Translations under genes and position numbers: made by a program | Assembly (NCBI RefSeq): GCF_001017175.1 | Contig: NZ_LCYG01000102.1 | Location: 1-40,245, forward strand | Source: Microvirga vignae | Lineage (GTDB): Bacteria > Pseudomonadota > Alphaproteobacteria > Rhizobiales > Beijerinckiaceae | Direction: 5' to 3' | Length of the DNA stretch: 40,245 nt | Part shown: positions 31,544 through 38,999 of the stretch, piece after piece | Position numbering within the stretch: position 1 is the stretch's first letter | Layout of the letters: every line of letters starts with the position of its first letter | The notes under the pieces: generated by a model | Told to the model about the DNA's origin: nothing | Database searches by the model: none | Seen by the model: only the letters and a program-made list of their open reading frames with translations

Positions 31544-32092
31544 CCTGCATGCATCCTCTGCAAGCGCCTCGGGACTGGATATCGGCCCCGATGCAGTTCC
31601 GGTTGTGCGGGAGCCAAAGCCGCTCCACTCTGCAGCGAATTCGAACCGACCTCAGAGAGCCCAAGCCGGATCAAGGATCGAGCTTTTGACGGAGGTTCGG
31701 ACGAACGCTGTGTATAAAGGGCCGCCTGAGGTGGTTGCCCTTGCTGTGTTGGACCTCCTACCGAGGAGTTATCCAGCAGGGACATCAGATGAGTTCGAGT
31801 CTCGCGTGTTTCAGCCCCTTTCACAAAGCACCTGCCAAGACATCAACGGCGAATGCTGATTGCCACCCCGCAAAACTCTGCACGCTTTGGGACAGAGAGG
31901 CGAAGCGAGCTAAGACACAGAGCAGCCGTTTTTCATTGTGGAGCTCAGGTCGGAAGACCACAGGATCCGTTCTCGGAACAGAGAGTTAAAAGACCCAATC
32001 CTTCTCTCTATCCGGGTGATCCGATATTTTAGCTTTCCGCGTTCCTCTCAGAGGCGACATAAGCCCTTCATGGATCGTGGTGACAACCCACG
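31544..32092. other. 549 bp without a recognised gene
   Basis: Several open frames of 60-130 codons exist on both strands but none shows a family motif, start signal or consistent third-position GC. I see no repeat. It separates the broken epimerase from the XRE regulator. Confidence 0.4.
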
Positions 32093-32398
32093 TTAGGCGT
32101 CTTTCGTCGTGGCAATCTGGTCGAGGGACAGCTCCTTGCTGCGTCGGCTCCCGATGGGCTCACGTAAGCGGACACCTGGCCCACCACCATTTTCTGGGAT
32201 GAATTGAAGCCCCGATCGCTCAAAAGCCTCCACCAAAGCGCGATTGTTCATTGTCGCCAAGCGAGCACTTTCATTTTTTATTTCGAAGGCACCAATCGTT
32301 GATTTCGAAACACCAGATACAGAAGCAAGGTCTTTTTGCTCCAAACCTGCCAACGCTCTTGCAGCCCGACAGAGGCGGGGTGTGAGACGCACACTCAT
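32093..32398 (-). CDS. XRE-type helix-turn-helix transcriptional regulator (101 aa)
   Basis: The N-terminal half is a Cro/CI HTH: LCRAARALAGLEQKDLASVSGVSKSTIGAFE (about residues 9-39). The C-terminal part has the FIPENGGGPGVRLR motif (about 66-79), typical of short XRE regulators in Hyphomicrobiales (RAARALLxxxQxDLA...GVxFIPENGGGPGVRLR). GAGGAGGGG precedes the ATG at 32398. Two 17-bp palindromes lie directly upstream and are probably its operators, so autoregulation is likely. The first HNH module begins 369 bp away in the opposite direction and could also be under its control; that is inference. Confidence 0.85.
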   Translation of the reverse strand: MSVRLTPRLCRAARALAGLEQKDLASVSGVSKSTIGAFEIKNESARLATMNNRALVEAFERSGLQFIPENGGGPGVRLREPIGSRRSKELSLDQIATTKDA

Positions 32399-32424
32399 TG
32401 CCCCTCCTCATGCCAGCAAAAAAG

Positions 32425-32441
32425 CTGCATCTGAAGTACAG
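32425..32441. promoter_or_regulatory. Operator-like palindrome 1 upstream of the XRE gene
   Basis: CTGCATCTGAAGTACAG, matching palindrome 2 at 14 of 17 positions. It lies 27 bases upstream of the XRE start codon, where a bound repressor would block transcription. Confidence 0.6.
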
Positions 32442-32466
32442 TTTTATTGACGAGCAAGGACAAAAC

Positions 32467-32483
32467 CTGTATCTTAAATACAG
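32467..32483. promoter_or_regulatory. Operator-like palindrome 2 upstream of the XRE gene
   Basis: CTGTATCTTAAATACAG, with perfect 6-bp arms CTGTAT/ATACAG around CTTAA. Its centre is 42 bp (four DNA turns) from palindrome 1, a spacing that would put two bound dimers on the same DNA face. Confidence 0.65.
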
Positions 32484-32766
32484 AAAGGTATTTGGAATGC
32501 AGCCCCATGTTCCACAGCCGCGAGCTTGTTCACTGTGCTTCTATACAAGACCTTCATCAGAACAGAATGCCCTACTTAGAAGCAACTGCCCTTGTCGCTT
32601 ATCCCTTCCTCATAACCAAGGGCTATGCTTGCTCTCAAGCAGGAAAGGTTGCCGTTAGAGGATTGGAAGGCGGCCATAATCGAGCCTCGGGTAGGGTCGC
32701 ATCACCTCCACAGCACCTAAACAACAAACCGGCGGGCTGTCGCTCTTCAAAGCAAAGGCCTGCACA
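32484..32766. other. 283-bp region between XRE operators and the first HNH module
   Basis: This should hold the promoter of the first HNH module. One open frame on the plus strand starts with MFHSRELVHCASIQDLHQ near 32508, but it has no recognisable family and runs into the module without a ribosome binding site, so I do not call it. Confidence 0.35.
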
Positions 32767-33045
32767 ATGACCAAAGTGTCACATTCGATAGCTTCGCAAA
32801 TATCAGCGACCCAGAAGCAGACTGCCGGCGCGGAAAGTCAAACCGTTGCATCACTAGGAATGCGCGTCCGGCTCACCCCGGCTGGTCATAACCACGAGCG
32901 CCAACTCAGAGACCTGATTGCTTCGATCGAAAACTTGCGGACAGAACCAGAGAACTTGTTTCAGAGGATGATTGATCTCCTCAGTGAGCAAGCCCCAGCA
33001 GTGCACAGGGCCAATAATCCCTCTTCTTGCACAGATGACAACTAA
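32767..33045 (+). CDS. HNH-module partner protein, copy 1 (92 aa, unknown function)
   Basis: This is the first gene of a two-gene module present three times in the window. The N-terminal 28 residues are polar and probably disordered. The core is a short strand ASLGMRVRLTPAG followed by a long amphipathic helix (RQLRDLIASIENLRTEPENLFQRMIDLLSEQA). Copy 2 shows the same plan (AAALGIRVRPVPVDADREGDV then ASCEALWAACERLLQILDRLVADL), and so does broken copy 3. I know no family for it. The HNH gene follows after 9 bases. Coiled-coil pairing, nuclease control or target recognition are possible roles, but nothing in the sequence decides between them. Confidence 0.65.
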   Translation: MTKVSHSIASQISATQKQTAGAESQTVASLGMRVRLTPAGHNHERQLRDLIASIENLRTEPENLFQRMIDLLSEQAPAVHRANNPSSCTDDN

Positions 33046-33054
33046 GGTGACCCA

Positions 33055-33429
33055 ATGCCATTCATTGAGGTCCAGGATGTCGGTACAACAGCTCGTCAAA
33101 GGCTCACACCATGCCGCCGGCTCCAAGTGTGGGAAAAAACGAACGGTACATGTGTTCTGTGTGATCGGAAGATCGATGGTGGGCGGGAGCGCTGGATTGC
33201 CGAACACATTCGGGCGCTGGAGCTCGGGGGAGCCGATGCCGTGGAGAATATGGGGCCAGCGCATGAGGCTTGCGCTTTAGACAAGACCCGAGCGGATCAC
33301 CGTCTGGCAGCGAAGGCCAAGCGGCAGAAGATCCGGCACATCGGGGCGGAGGGCTCTCCGAGGCCCCTGCCCTTCGGCCGCAACAGCCGGTGGAAGCGGA
33401 AGCTGTCGGGGCAGATTGTGCGGCGCTGA
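33055..33429 (+). CDS. HNH endonuclease, copy 1 (124 aa)
   Basis: This is a small HNH (beta-beta-alpha metal) nuclease. The N-terminal helix RLTPCRRLQVWEKTNGTC leads to the zinc-type pair C-V-L-C. Then come EHIRALELGGADAVENMGPAHEACAL with the H...N...H core and KTRADH. The C-terminus is basic (KAKRQKIRH; RNSRWKRKLSGQIVRR), presumably for DNA contact. It shares length (124 aa) and almost all motif residues with copies at 38176-38550 and 39450-39824. AAGGTGA precedes the ATG. HNH proteins of this size serve phages (terminase-linked), homing elements and defence systems; the context does not decide. Confidence 0.85.
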   Translation: MPFIEVQDVGTTARQRLTPCRRLQVWEKTNGTCVLCDRKIDGGRERWIAEHIRALELGGADAVENMGPAHEACALDKTRADHRLAAKAKRQKIRHIGAEGSPRPLPFGRNSRWKRKLSGQIVRR

Positions 33430-33443
33430 CCGGTCCGGAGATC
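33376..33443 (+). repeat. 68-bp exact repeat at the 3' end of HNH copy 1
   Basis: The last 51 coding bases before the stop codon, the stop itself and 14 bases beyond it are identical to 39771-39838 at the end of HNH copy 3, although the genes differ clearly further upstream. Exact identity past the stop codon points to recent recombination or gene conversion. Confidence 0.85.
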
Positions 33444-33508
33444 TCTCTCGTCTGAAAGACGGATTCGAGAGGTTCCGGCCTAGGCTAAACCGTTATTGCC
33501 TTCTGGTT

Positions 33509-34117
33509 CTAGAGCGGATTTGTAGCCTCATCGATGAGGTGATGAATGCCGGTTCTGAGATAATCCCACCCCGTATAAAGGGTCAGGATCGCGGAAACCC
33601 ATAAGAGACCAAGCCCGATCATGGTGTTTCCAGGCAGCACCGTGTCACCGGCCGGTCCGGCGATCAGGAAGCCGAGAGCAAGAAGCTGGAATGTGGTCTT
33701 CCACTTGGCAACGCGGCTGACCGGCACACCGACCTTCAGCTCCGCCAGGAACTCGCGCAGGCCCGACACCAGGATCTCGCGGCAGAGGATGACGAGGGCG
33801 GCCCAGATATGCCAGCCCTGGATCGTCTTGTCGGCCACCAGCATGAGCAGGCAGGCCGCCACCAGGAGCTTGTCGGCGATGGGATCGAGCATGCGGCCCA
33901 GGGCCGATTGCTGGGCGAAAGTACGGGCGATGTAGCCGTCGAAGTAATCGGTGATGGCCGCCAGCGCGAAGACCGCAAGAGCCAACCAGCGCGACCAGTG
34001 ATCCTCCGGCCAGAACAGCAGGCCGACCACGGCCGGCACGGCCACCAACCGGCCGTAGGTCAGCAGATTGGCAAGATTGAAGGCCTTGGACCGGCGCGGG
34101 GGACGTGCAGTGCTCAT
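33509..34117 (-). CDS. pgsA: CDP-diacylglycerol--glycerol-3-phosphate 3-phosphatidyltransferase PgsA (202 aa)
   Basis: This membrane enzyme makes phosphatidylglycerol phosphate from CDP-diacylglycerol and glycerol-3-phosphate, the committed step to phosphatidylglycerol and cardiolipin. The CDP-alcohol phosphotransferase motif D-G-x2-A-R-x8-G-x3-D-x3-D is present in slightly altered form as DYFDGYIARTFAQQSALGRMLDPIADK. About five membrane helices are evident, beginning NLANLLTYGRLVAVPAVVGLLF. ATG 34117 gives the usual N-terminus; ATG 34135 is an alternative, and neither has a strong ribosome binding site. It is normally an essential housekeeping gene, yet here it stands alone between accessory genes. 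Its usual neighbours (uvrC, moaD/moaE in many relatives) are not in the window. Confidence 0.93.
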   Translation of the reverse strand: MSTARPPRRSKAFNLANLLTYGRLVAVPAVVGLLFWPEDHWSRWLALAVFALAAITDYFDGYIARTFAQQSALGRMLDPIADKLLVAACLLMLVADKTIQGWHIWAALVILCREILVSGLREFLAELKVGVPVSRVAKWKTTFQLLALGFLIAGPAGDTVLPGNTMIGLGLLWVSAILTLYTGWDYLRTGIHHLIDEATNPL

Positions 34118-34643
34118 GAAGTAGGCAGGAAGCATGGCTCGGCTTGATCCGTCAACCGTGGGGCACCCCACATTGGCGTTATCGCGAGGCTTTACCCTCG
34201 CTCGTGGAAGAAATCGTACACGGCACGGGCTGTGGCCGCATTCACCGACGACGACGTCTTCGAGGCCGACAACAGTGGTGAGGATGTCGTCGCTGTGAAC
34301 GAGGCTGTTGCGAGCCTCGACGACTTCTCACGCCGAGAGGCAGTTGGGTTCGTTCTGCCAAAATCTGCTTGCCGCTTTCGGAAGAGCCGCGCGGCACTTG
34401 AGATCACCCAACAAATTACTTAGCCGGCAATATTAATCCGCATGCTCTTGGTCTCTTGTAGTTTAGAAGCTGCCATATCCGATGCTCACACGGGGCTCTC
34501 GACTGCACTGTCCATGAAGGAAAACCGGATGCGGCAGGTTGACCTGGCTCGTGCGAAAATGAAGGCTAGCGGGGCGCAGATGAGCTCTGGCGGGAACCGA
34601 TCCCAAGTCACAGGCTTCTGTCCTTTTCAACAACGGTCTTTTA
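34118..34643. other. 526 bp without a recognised gene (pgsA upstream region)
   Basis: It holds the pgsA promoter region. A 63-codon plus-strand frame with an acidic start (MAAFTDDDVFEADNSGEDV, from 34232) is open but has no family match, and the complementary frame is also open, so I do not call either. The rest shows no gene, repeat or RNA fold I can support. Confidence 0.4.
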
Positions 34644-35054
34644 TTACGAGGTCCAGTTTTCGACAGTGAGGCCTTCGACCCTCCGGAATTCACTTTCGTT
34701 GTTCGTCACCACCGTCAGCCCGAGGCTCTTGGCGTGGGCGGCAATCCAAAGATCGTTGTTGCCGATGAGTTGGCCCCGAAGCGCCAGATCCGCTCGGATG
34801 GTGCCATAGGCTTTAGCGACTCCGATAGCCATCGGCAGGACCGGGATAAGGGCCGTCAACTCCTCCAAAACCAGCATGGCCTTGTGGGGCTCAGGGCTTT
34901 TGCGAACCCCATAGACCAACTCCCCATAGGTGACGACTGAGATGGCTGTCGAGCCGGGCGGCAACACCTTGAAACGCTCCAGAACCGATTTTGGACGCTC
35001 GCGGCGGATATAGATGCAGATGTTGGTGTCCAGGAGATAGCGGGGTTCCGGCAT
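34644..35054 (-). CDS. vapC: VapC-type PIN-domain toxin (136 aa)
   Basis: This is a ribonuclease toxin of a type II toxin-antitoxin pair. Acidic PIN residues are visible: D9 in LLDTNICIYI, E45 in YGELVYG, D101 in NDLWIAAHA, and E120/E122 in NNESEF. The start is ATG 35054 (one-base overlap with vapB) or GTG 35057 (GTGA overlap), both coupling it to the antitoxin. VapC enzymes cut initiator tRNA or rRNA when released from VapB; the target here is unknown. All catalytic positions are intact, so the toxin should be active. Confidence 0.9.
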   Translation of the reverse strand: MPEPRYLLDTNICIYIRRERPKSVLERFKVLPPGSTAISVVTYGELVYGVRKSPEPHKAMLVLEELTALIPVLPMAIGVAKAYGTIRADLALRGQLIGNNDLWIAAHAKSLGLTVVTNNESEFRRVEGLTVENWTS

Positions 35055-35272
35055 CACAGGCCTTCACGCTCCTGCGGCGGGGCATCGTCGCGCTCGACAT
35101 CCGGAAGATCGCAGAGGAGGTCGAAGGCCCGGGCGAGGGTCTTGGGTTTCTCACGCAGGACGATCTCATCGCCCCGGCGGAAGATCTCGACCTCGTCGCT
35201 GGCAAAGCGAAATTGCTTCGGTAGCCGGACGGCTTGACTGTTGCCTGACTGAAAAATCTTGGCCGTCGCCAT
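35054..35272 (-). CDS. vapB: VapB-type AbrB/SpoVT antitoxin (72 aa)
   Basis: The N-terminal swapped-hairpin DNA-binding domain is clear (TAKIFQSGNSQAVRLPKQFRF, then DEVEIFRRGDEIVLRE), typical of VapB antitoxins. The C-terminal 30 residues (LARAFDLLCDLPDVERDD) would bind VapC. ATG 35272 has GGAGGG upstream and is preferred over the in-frame start at 35314, which lies in the promoter. The inverted repeat at 35281-35306 immediately upstream is a plausible autoregulatory operator. Confidence 0.88.
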   Translation of the reverse strand: MATAKIFQSGNSQAVRLPKQFRFASDEVEIFRRGDEIVLREKPKTLARAFDLLCDLPDVERDDAPPQEREGL

Positions 35273-35280
35273 TGTGCCCT

Positions 35281-35306
35281 CCGTATCTACAGTGAAATAT
35301 ATACGG
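35281..35306. promoter_or_regulatory. Inverted repeat upstream of vapBC, likely operator
   Basis: CCGTAT (35281-35286) and ATACGG (35301-35306) are perfect inverted arms separated by 14 AT-rich bases, placed just before the vapB ribosome binding site. VapB-VapC complexes normally repress their own promoter through such repeats. Confidence 0.6.
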
Positions 35307-35363
35307 GTGGTCAAGTGAGTTCAAGGCGACGGCCTCCTTGAGTTGGGCGCCGGTGAGCTCGGC

Positions 35364-36011
35364 CTATTGGTCTTCGTAATCTTGCGCTGCGGCCTGTGCT
35401 TCCTCCAAGGCCCGGATCGCTGTGTTCCGTCGTGAGAGGGCGCGGCGTTCATAGCGATCAAGCCGTTCGAGTTCGGCCCACCGGATGGCGCGCTGCTTGG
35501 TACGTTCTTTCGCCGCCGCTCGCCGCCGCTTGGTGCCCTCAACCTTGCACTCGTACGCCCACAGTTCCGTGATCTGGGCGAGTTCCGCCTGCCGCTGTTG
35601 CTCACGGGTTCCATCCCGATAAGCCTGGACTCGCATGGCGTGTGTATATTTTACGCTGACGGGTCGATCTGGCATGGTCTCCTTTGCCAGAGGCGGATCG
35701 TGCAACTCCGGATCCGACAGTACCTGGTCCAAAAGCTCGCGCCGCACCCGGCGAACACGGTTGACCTCAACCGCTGCTTCCGCCACCCGCATTGCGGCCT
35801 GTAGGACGAAGGGATCGTCCGCCGCGTCCTTCGCTATTGTCTTGGCCAAGGCTGCGATTTCCGGTGCCAACTCGGGCAGTGCAGAGGCGGGAATGGCGAG
35901 ACCATGCTTGATCGCATTGTGGCGCGACTGAGCCTTTCCCAAGGCCGACCGCGGACCCGTGCTGCGCTGGGCATTGACACGGTTAGCCGTGATTTTGCGG
36001 GGAGATGCCAT
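35364..36011 (-). CDS. Accessory protein with ANRxNAxxSTGPRSxxGK motif (215 aa)
   Basis: The N-terminus reads ITANRVNAQRSTGPRSALGK followed by RHNAIKHGLA. This motif is widespread in proteins of unknown function in alphaproteobacterial mobile or accessory regions. The rest is highly charged and helical: an R/E-rich middle (VNRVRRVRRELL) and a basic coiled stretch (CKVEGTKRRRAAAKERTKQRA, then RWAELERLDRYERRAL). That would fit nucleic-acid contact, but no catalytic residues are evident. It lies 28 bases downstream of the 225-aa gene on the same strand. The ribosome binding site is weak (AGGCGG). Confidence 0.65.
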   Translation of the reverse strand: MASPRKITANRVNAQRSTGPRSALGKAQSRHNAIKHGLAIPASALPELAPEIAALAKTIAKDAADDPFVLQAAMRVAEAAVEVNRVRRVRRELLDQVLSDPELHDPPLAKETMPDRPVSVKYTHAMRVQAYRDGTREQQRQAELAQITELWAYECKVEGTKRRRAAAKERTKQRAIRWAELERLDRYERRALSRRNTAIRALEEAQAAAQDYEDQ

Positions 36012-36039
36012 GGTTGCAGCCGCCTTTGTCTCTCAAGCG

Positions 36040-36717
36040 TCACCAGTTAGGTTCTGTCGAACCCTCAATGGTTGGTCCCCGCCGCCGTGGGAAGTTTTCG
36101 CGGCGACGCTCAAGACTTTTGAGCGCCTTGTCGCGCCGTCGTTCGACATTCTCGATCATGCGACCAAGCTGCTCCAGCTTATCGAGCTTGCCCGACAAGG
36201 CGCGGGCTAGAAGCGCATCCCGATCGTATCCCTGACTCTTGAGAGCCTTTTCAACAGCCGCTGTCGCAGATTTGTCACCGGCCAGCCATTGCGCGATTGT
36301 GCGATCCTGGAGCTTTACGAGGCTCTGGACGGCGTTCTTTTGCGCCTCAGTGATGAAGCCCACTTTTGTCCGCTGATACAGCAGCGCGTCCCAGATGCAG
36401 TCGACGAACTCCTTGACCCAGATCGCCTCAATGACATCCTCGGGCCAGAGCGCGGTTGTGATTTTCGACAGAAGTTCGTCGTAGGCGGTTTCGTCCTCAC
36501 CGACCAGGCGACGCGTGACAAACAGCGCTCCGAGATCACGTGGATGGAATAGGGTCCGTATAAATCCCGGGGCGCGCTCGACCTTCTCGTCCACCGGAAC
36601 ACGCTTGAGCCGCGCGTCCTCTGGAGGACGCTTAATCCTCTCGTCCTCCGGGAAGCGCTTGATCCGTGGATCTTCATGTTTGCCGGACGATGAAACCGGG
36701 TTGGACGGCTCTGACAT
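36040..36717 (-). CDS. Hypothetical protein with N-terminal charged repeats (225 aa)
   Basis: I do not recognise the family. Residues 16-50 contain four imperfect copies of a 9-10-residue unit: EDPRIKRFP, EDERIKRPP, EDARLKRVP, DEKVERAP. The rest is mainly helical (TAYDELLSKITTALWPEDVIEAIWVKEFVDC; IAQWLAGDKSATAAVEKALKSQGYD) and ends in a basic region (RRRDKALKSLERRRENFPRRRG). No signal peptide or membrane helix is seen. It appears to form an operon with the STGPR-motif gene. The tandem EDxRIKRxP units may be slippage-generated. Confidence 0.6.
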   Translation of the reverse strand: MSEPSNPVSSSGKHEDPRIKRFPEDERIKRPPEDARLKRVPVDEKVERAPGFIRTLFHPRDLGALFVTRRLVGEDETAYDELLSKITTALWPEDVIEAIWVKEFVDCIWDALLYQRTKVGFITEAQKNAVQSLVKLQDRTIAQWLAGDKSATAAVEKALKSQGYDRDALLARALSGKLDKLEQLGRMIENVERRRDKALKSLERRRENFPRRRGPTIEGSTEPNW

Positions 36718-37100
36718 GGTCGATGGGCCTTCTGGCGGTTGTGGCTGCTTTGATGAGGAAGTGCTCCTCCTTCCCCACCTGACGGGCTAGACGCCCTGCG
36801 TTGTAACTCTCATCGCGTATGTTGCGCGTGATCAGGATCCTGTAGGGAGGAGCATTCCCCTTAGAACCGTAATTTTCAAAAGTCGGTTCCCTGTCCAAGA
36901 GCCAATGCGCCACAGATCATTGTGGACAACATGACGATTTTTAGGACGATGATGGCGGGCTCCGAGGCACTGGAGAACCAAATCCAGCCCGGAATAGGGC
37001 CATGAACCCGATGAGCCTTCTTAAGGGTTCGCAACAGTCGCACACGCTATCCACGGCTGTGACTGCCTGTTCTCGTCTTCGCTCGACTTCATATGATGTA
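36718..37100. other. 383 bp without a recognised gene
   Basis: It holds the presumed promoter of the 225-aa gene. Small open frames on both strands show no family motif. Composition is mixed, with AT-rich patches near 37080-37100. Confidence 0.35.
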
Positions 37101-37323
37101 ATTGCTCCGCTCCTGATACACATTGAGCATCAAACCAAAGGACTGCTCGCCGATATGATATTGTTGTATGAGTTGGCTGGGGCCAGCCTCGCACCATCGG
37201 AGAACGGGAAGTCTCAGCACTGGGGGCTCCTGTCCCTCTCAAAGCCGTCACGATCACCGCATTGACAGATTGATTCAGGTGTCATTTCAGCGAGACTTCT
37301 GCTTCTGCATCAGGCGGGCTGGC
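37101..37323 (+). repeat. Diverged repeated segment, copy B
   Basis: It is homologous by eye to 30456-30681 (same orientation). Read in the plus frame both copies give a related peptide (IAxLLxHI, QT, LLAD/PLAD, ELLAV/ELAGA), which suggests a decayed coding region rather than a regulatory repeat. The last 40 bases overlap the 3' end of the terminase-like gene. Confidence 0.5.
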
Positions 37324-37944
37324 CATTGTGTCCACCGCTGGAGATAAAGCATCAGCCCTCCTACGTAGGTCTCTCACCATGCTCAAGATGGAAGCGCCCA
37401 GTTCACGCCGTCGGCGGACTGAAGCCTCATCCTGAGCGGCCGTCACTTGTTGTTGCTTGTAGTCGATGCCATAGGCCCGCCGCTCGCCTTCTTGGGCCAT
37501 TGACAGAGCCTTGGCATCCCTGTCGAACATCGCGATCAAACTTTCCGCCAGTGAAACGCGGTCCTCGACCTTAGCCCCATCCTCTTTGAGGCCTGCGAGC
37601 AAGACAGGTTCCTCTCCTTTGAGAATGCGGTAGGCGTCCCCTCGCAGCGCCCACACCTGAGGCCAAGCGTCTCTGTGCCGTTGCATGAGGCTCCCGCGCG
37701 GATCACCGCGATCGGTCGCGCCCTCCCTTCCCTCCTCCGAGGACCCTGGGGGCTCATCCTGGGCCGGTCGGCTTGTACGGGCGGAGACATCCTCCACGCC
37801 GCCGCGCACCCAGCCGGATTGCTTGGCCCGGCGCGAGATCCGGGCGCGCGACACGTTAAAAGTTCGAGCAATCGCACTGACAGACACCCCATCGGCATAT
37901 TGCTGCGCAATCTTCTCCCACTCTACTTGTAGCGGCTTCGTCAT
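37282..37944 (-). CDS. Terminase small subunit-like HTH protein (220 aa)
   Basis: The N-terminal helix-turn-helix is WEKIAQQYADGVSVSAIARTFNVSRARISRRAKQSGW (about residues 9-45), the pattern of phage terminase small subunits and related DNA-binding proteins. The middle is acidic and disordered (PAQDEPPGSSEEGREGATDR). The C-terminal part is helical with RRRRELGASILSMVRDLRRRADAL. AAGGGGA precedes the ATG at 37944. No large terminase, portal or capsid gene is present, so this is a lone remnant or a domesticated regulator. HNH genes often sit beside terminases in phages, and an HNH copy lies 230 bases upstream. Confidence 0.65.
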   Translation of the reverse strand: MTKPLQVEWEKIAQQYADGVSVSAIARTFNVSRARISRRAKQSGWVRGGVEDVSARTSRPAQDEPPGSSEEGREGATDRGDPRGSLMQRHRDAWPQVWALRGDAYRILKGEEPVLLAGLKEDGAKVEDRVSLAESLIAMFDRDAKALSMAQEGERRAYGIDYKQQQVTAAQDEASVRRRRELGASILSMVRDLRRRADALSPAVDTMASPPDAEAEVSLK

Positions 37945-38175
37945 GACTGTCCCCTTTCTGGCGTTGGCGATAGATCATGATGTACTAGTGGCCCTGGGTA
38001 GTGCGGAAGAGCTTTTTGAGCTTGGACGCTGGCGTGCAGGCGGAAAGTAAACAGCCGCCATTTTTCCCAGACCGACTCACATCAGCCACGTAAATCCCGT
38101 GCGGAGAACGAGAGCCATTGCTCGCTCTGCAACGAGCGCCACAGGGCAGTCTCCTTCGGTATGCCTTGCGCTCCC

Positions 38176-38550
38176 CTATCGTGGAACTATCTGCCCCAAG
38201 ACAGTCCGCTTCCAGGGACTGTGTCGCCCACACGGCAACGGCCGCTTGGAGACATCCGCCCCCAGTTGCCGAATCTTCTGGCGCTTGGCCCGCGCCGTCC
38301 TCCGATGATCGTCCCGCGTCTTGTTAACGGCACAGGCTTCATGCGCTGGCCCCATGTTCGCGAGATGATCCGCACCTCCGAGCTCCAGAGCCCGGATATG
38401 TTCGACAATCCACCGCTCGCGCACGGCATCAATCTTGCGCTCGCACAGCACGCACACGCCACCGGTCCTCTCCCACACCTTGAGGCGCTGCCGTGGGGTC
38501 AGCTTGCGTCGGGGCGTGGTTCCTACATCTGTGATGTCAAAAAACGGCAT
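38176..38550 (-). CDS. HNH endonuclease, copy 2 (124 aa)
   Basis: It has the same architecture as copy 1: RRKLTPRQRLKVWERTGGVC, C-V-L-C, EHIRALELGGADHLANMGPAHEACAV, KTRDDH and a basic C-terminus (RHSPWKRTVLGQIVPR). All HNH and cysteine positions are intact, so it should be a functional fold. GGGAGGT lies upstream of ATG 38550. The partner gene ends 12 bases before it. This copy lies on the opposite strand to copies 1 and 3 and is divergent from copy 3. Confidence 0.85.
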   Translation of the reverse strand: MPFFDITDVGTTPRRKLTPRQRLKVWERTGGVCVLCERKIDAVRERWIVEHIRALELGGADHLANMGPAHEACAVNKTRDDHRRTARAKRQKIRQLGADVSKRPLPCGRHSPWKRTVLGQIVPR

Positions 38551-38562
38551 GTTCTACCTCCC

Positions 38563-38838
38563 TCATACCATGGATACCCCAGGAGACTGGCCGCAGGCAG
38601 AAGCGTCGAGGTCCGCAACGAGCCGATCAAGAATCTGCAACAGGCGCTCACAAGCTGCCCATAGGGCCTCACAGGAGGCACTAAGACCAGCCACGTCGCC
38701 CTCACGATCCGCATCGACGGGGACAGGGCGCACCCGGATCCCGAGGGCAGCCGCCGTTGCAGGCAAGCCTCTGGCAATTGAGCTCGGCTCGTACGCGACT
38801 GCTGACGGAGGGTGGCAGTGGTGCTGGGCGCTTGGCAT
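38563..38838 (-). CDS. HNH-module partner protein, copy 2 (91 aa, unknown function)
   Basis: ATG 38838 gives 91 residues, matching the 92 of copy 1; the open frame extends further upstream without support. A polar N-terminus is followed by TAAALGIRVRPVPVDADREGDV and a long helix (LSASCEALWAACERLLQILDRLVADL). That aligns with copy 1 (VASLGMRVRLTPAG ... LIASIENLRTEPENLFQRMIDLLSEQ). Conservation is in the pattern G-(M/I)-R-V-R and the helix heptads rather than in exact sequence, so the pair is old and under selection to keep this shape. Function unknown. Confidence 0.6.
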   Translation of the reverse strand: MPSAQHHCHPPSAVAYEPSSIARGLPATAAALGIRVRPVPVDADREGDVAGLSASCEALWAACERLLQILDRLVADLDASACGQSPGVSMV

Positions 38839-38960
38839 GGAAAGAGCCCTCTCCGGTCGGATGCAAGCCTTCGGATCTCCAGCCAGATGCGGCCAATCCC
38901 GGCCGCGGGCACAGGTTCGTCCGCCCGAACGCTGGACTCGCAAGGTTTACACATAATCTA

Positions 38961-38999
38961 AGAAGTTAACTTCTATAAAAACGAAAGCAATTCGCTTTC
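38961..38999. promoter_or_regulatory. Two palindromes in the AT-rich divergent region between HNH modules 2 and 3
   Basis: AGAAGTTAACTTCT (38961-38974) is a perfect 14-bp palindrome. GAAAGC/GCTTTC (38983-38988 with 38994-38999) is an inverted repeat around AATTC. They lie at the start of a clearly AT-rich stretch (about 38941-39140) between the divergent modules, where promoters and operators would be expected. Confidence 0.5.

Noticed and set aside
30456..37323. The repeated segments as att sites or insertion-sequence ends
   Set aside because: They are too diverged and too long for att cores, have no inverted ends, and no transposase or integrase is encoded nearby.
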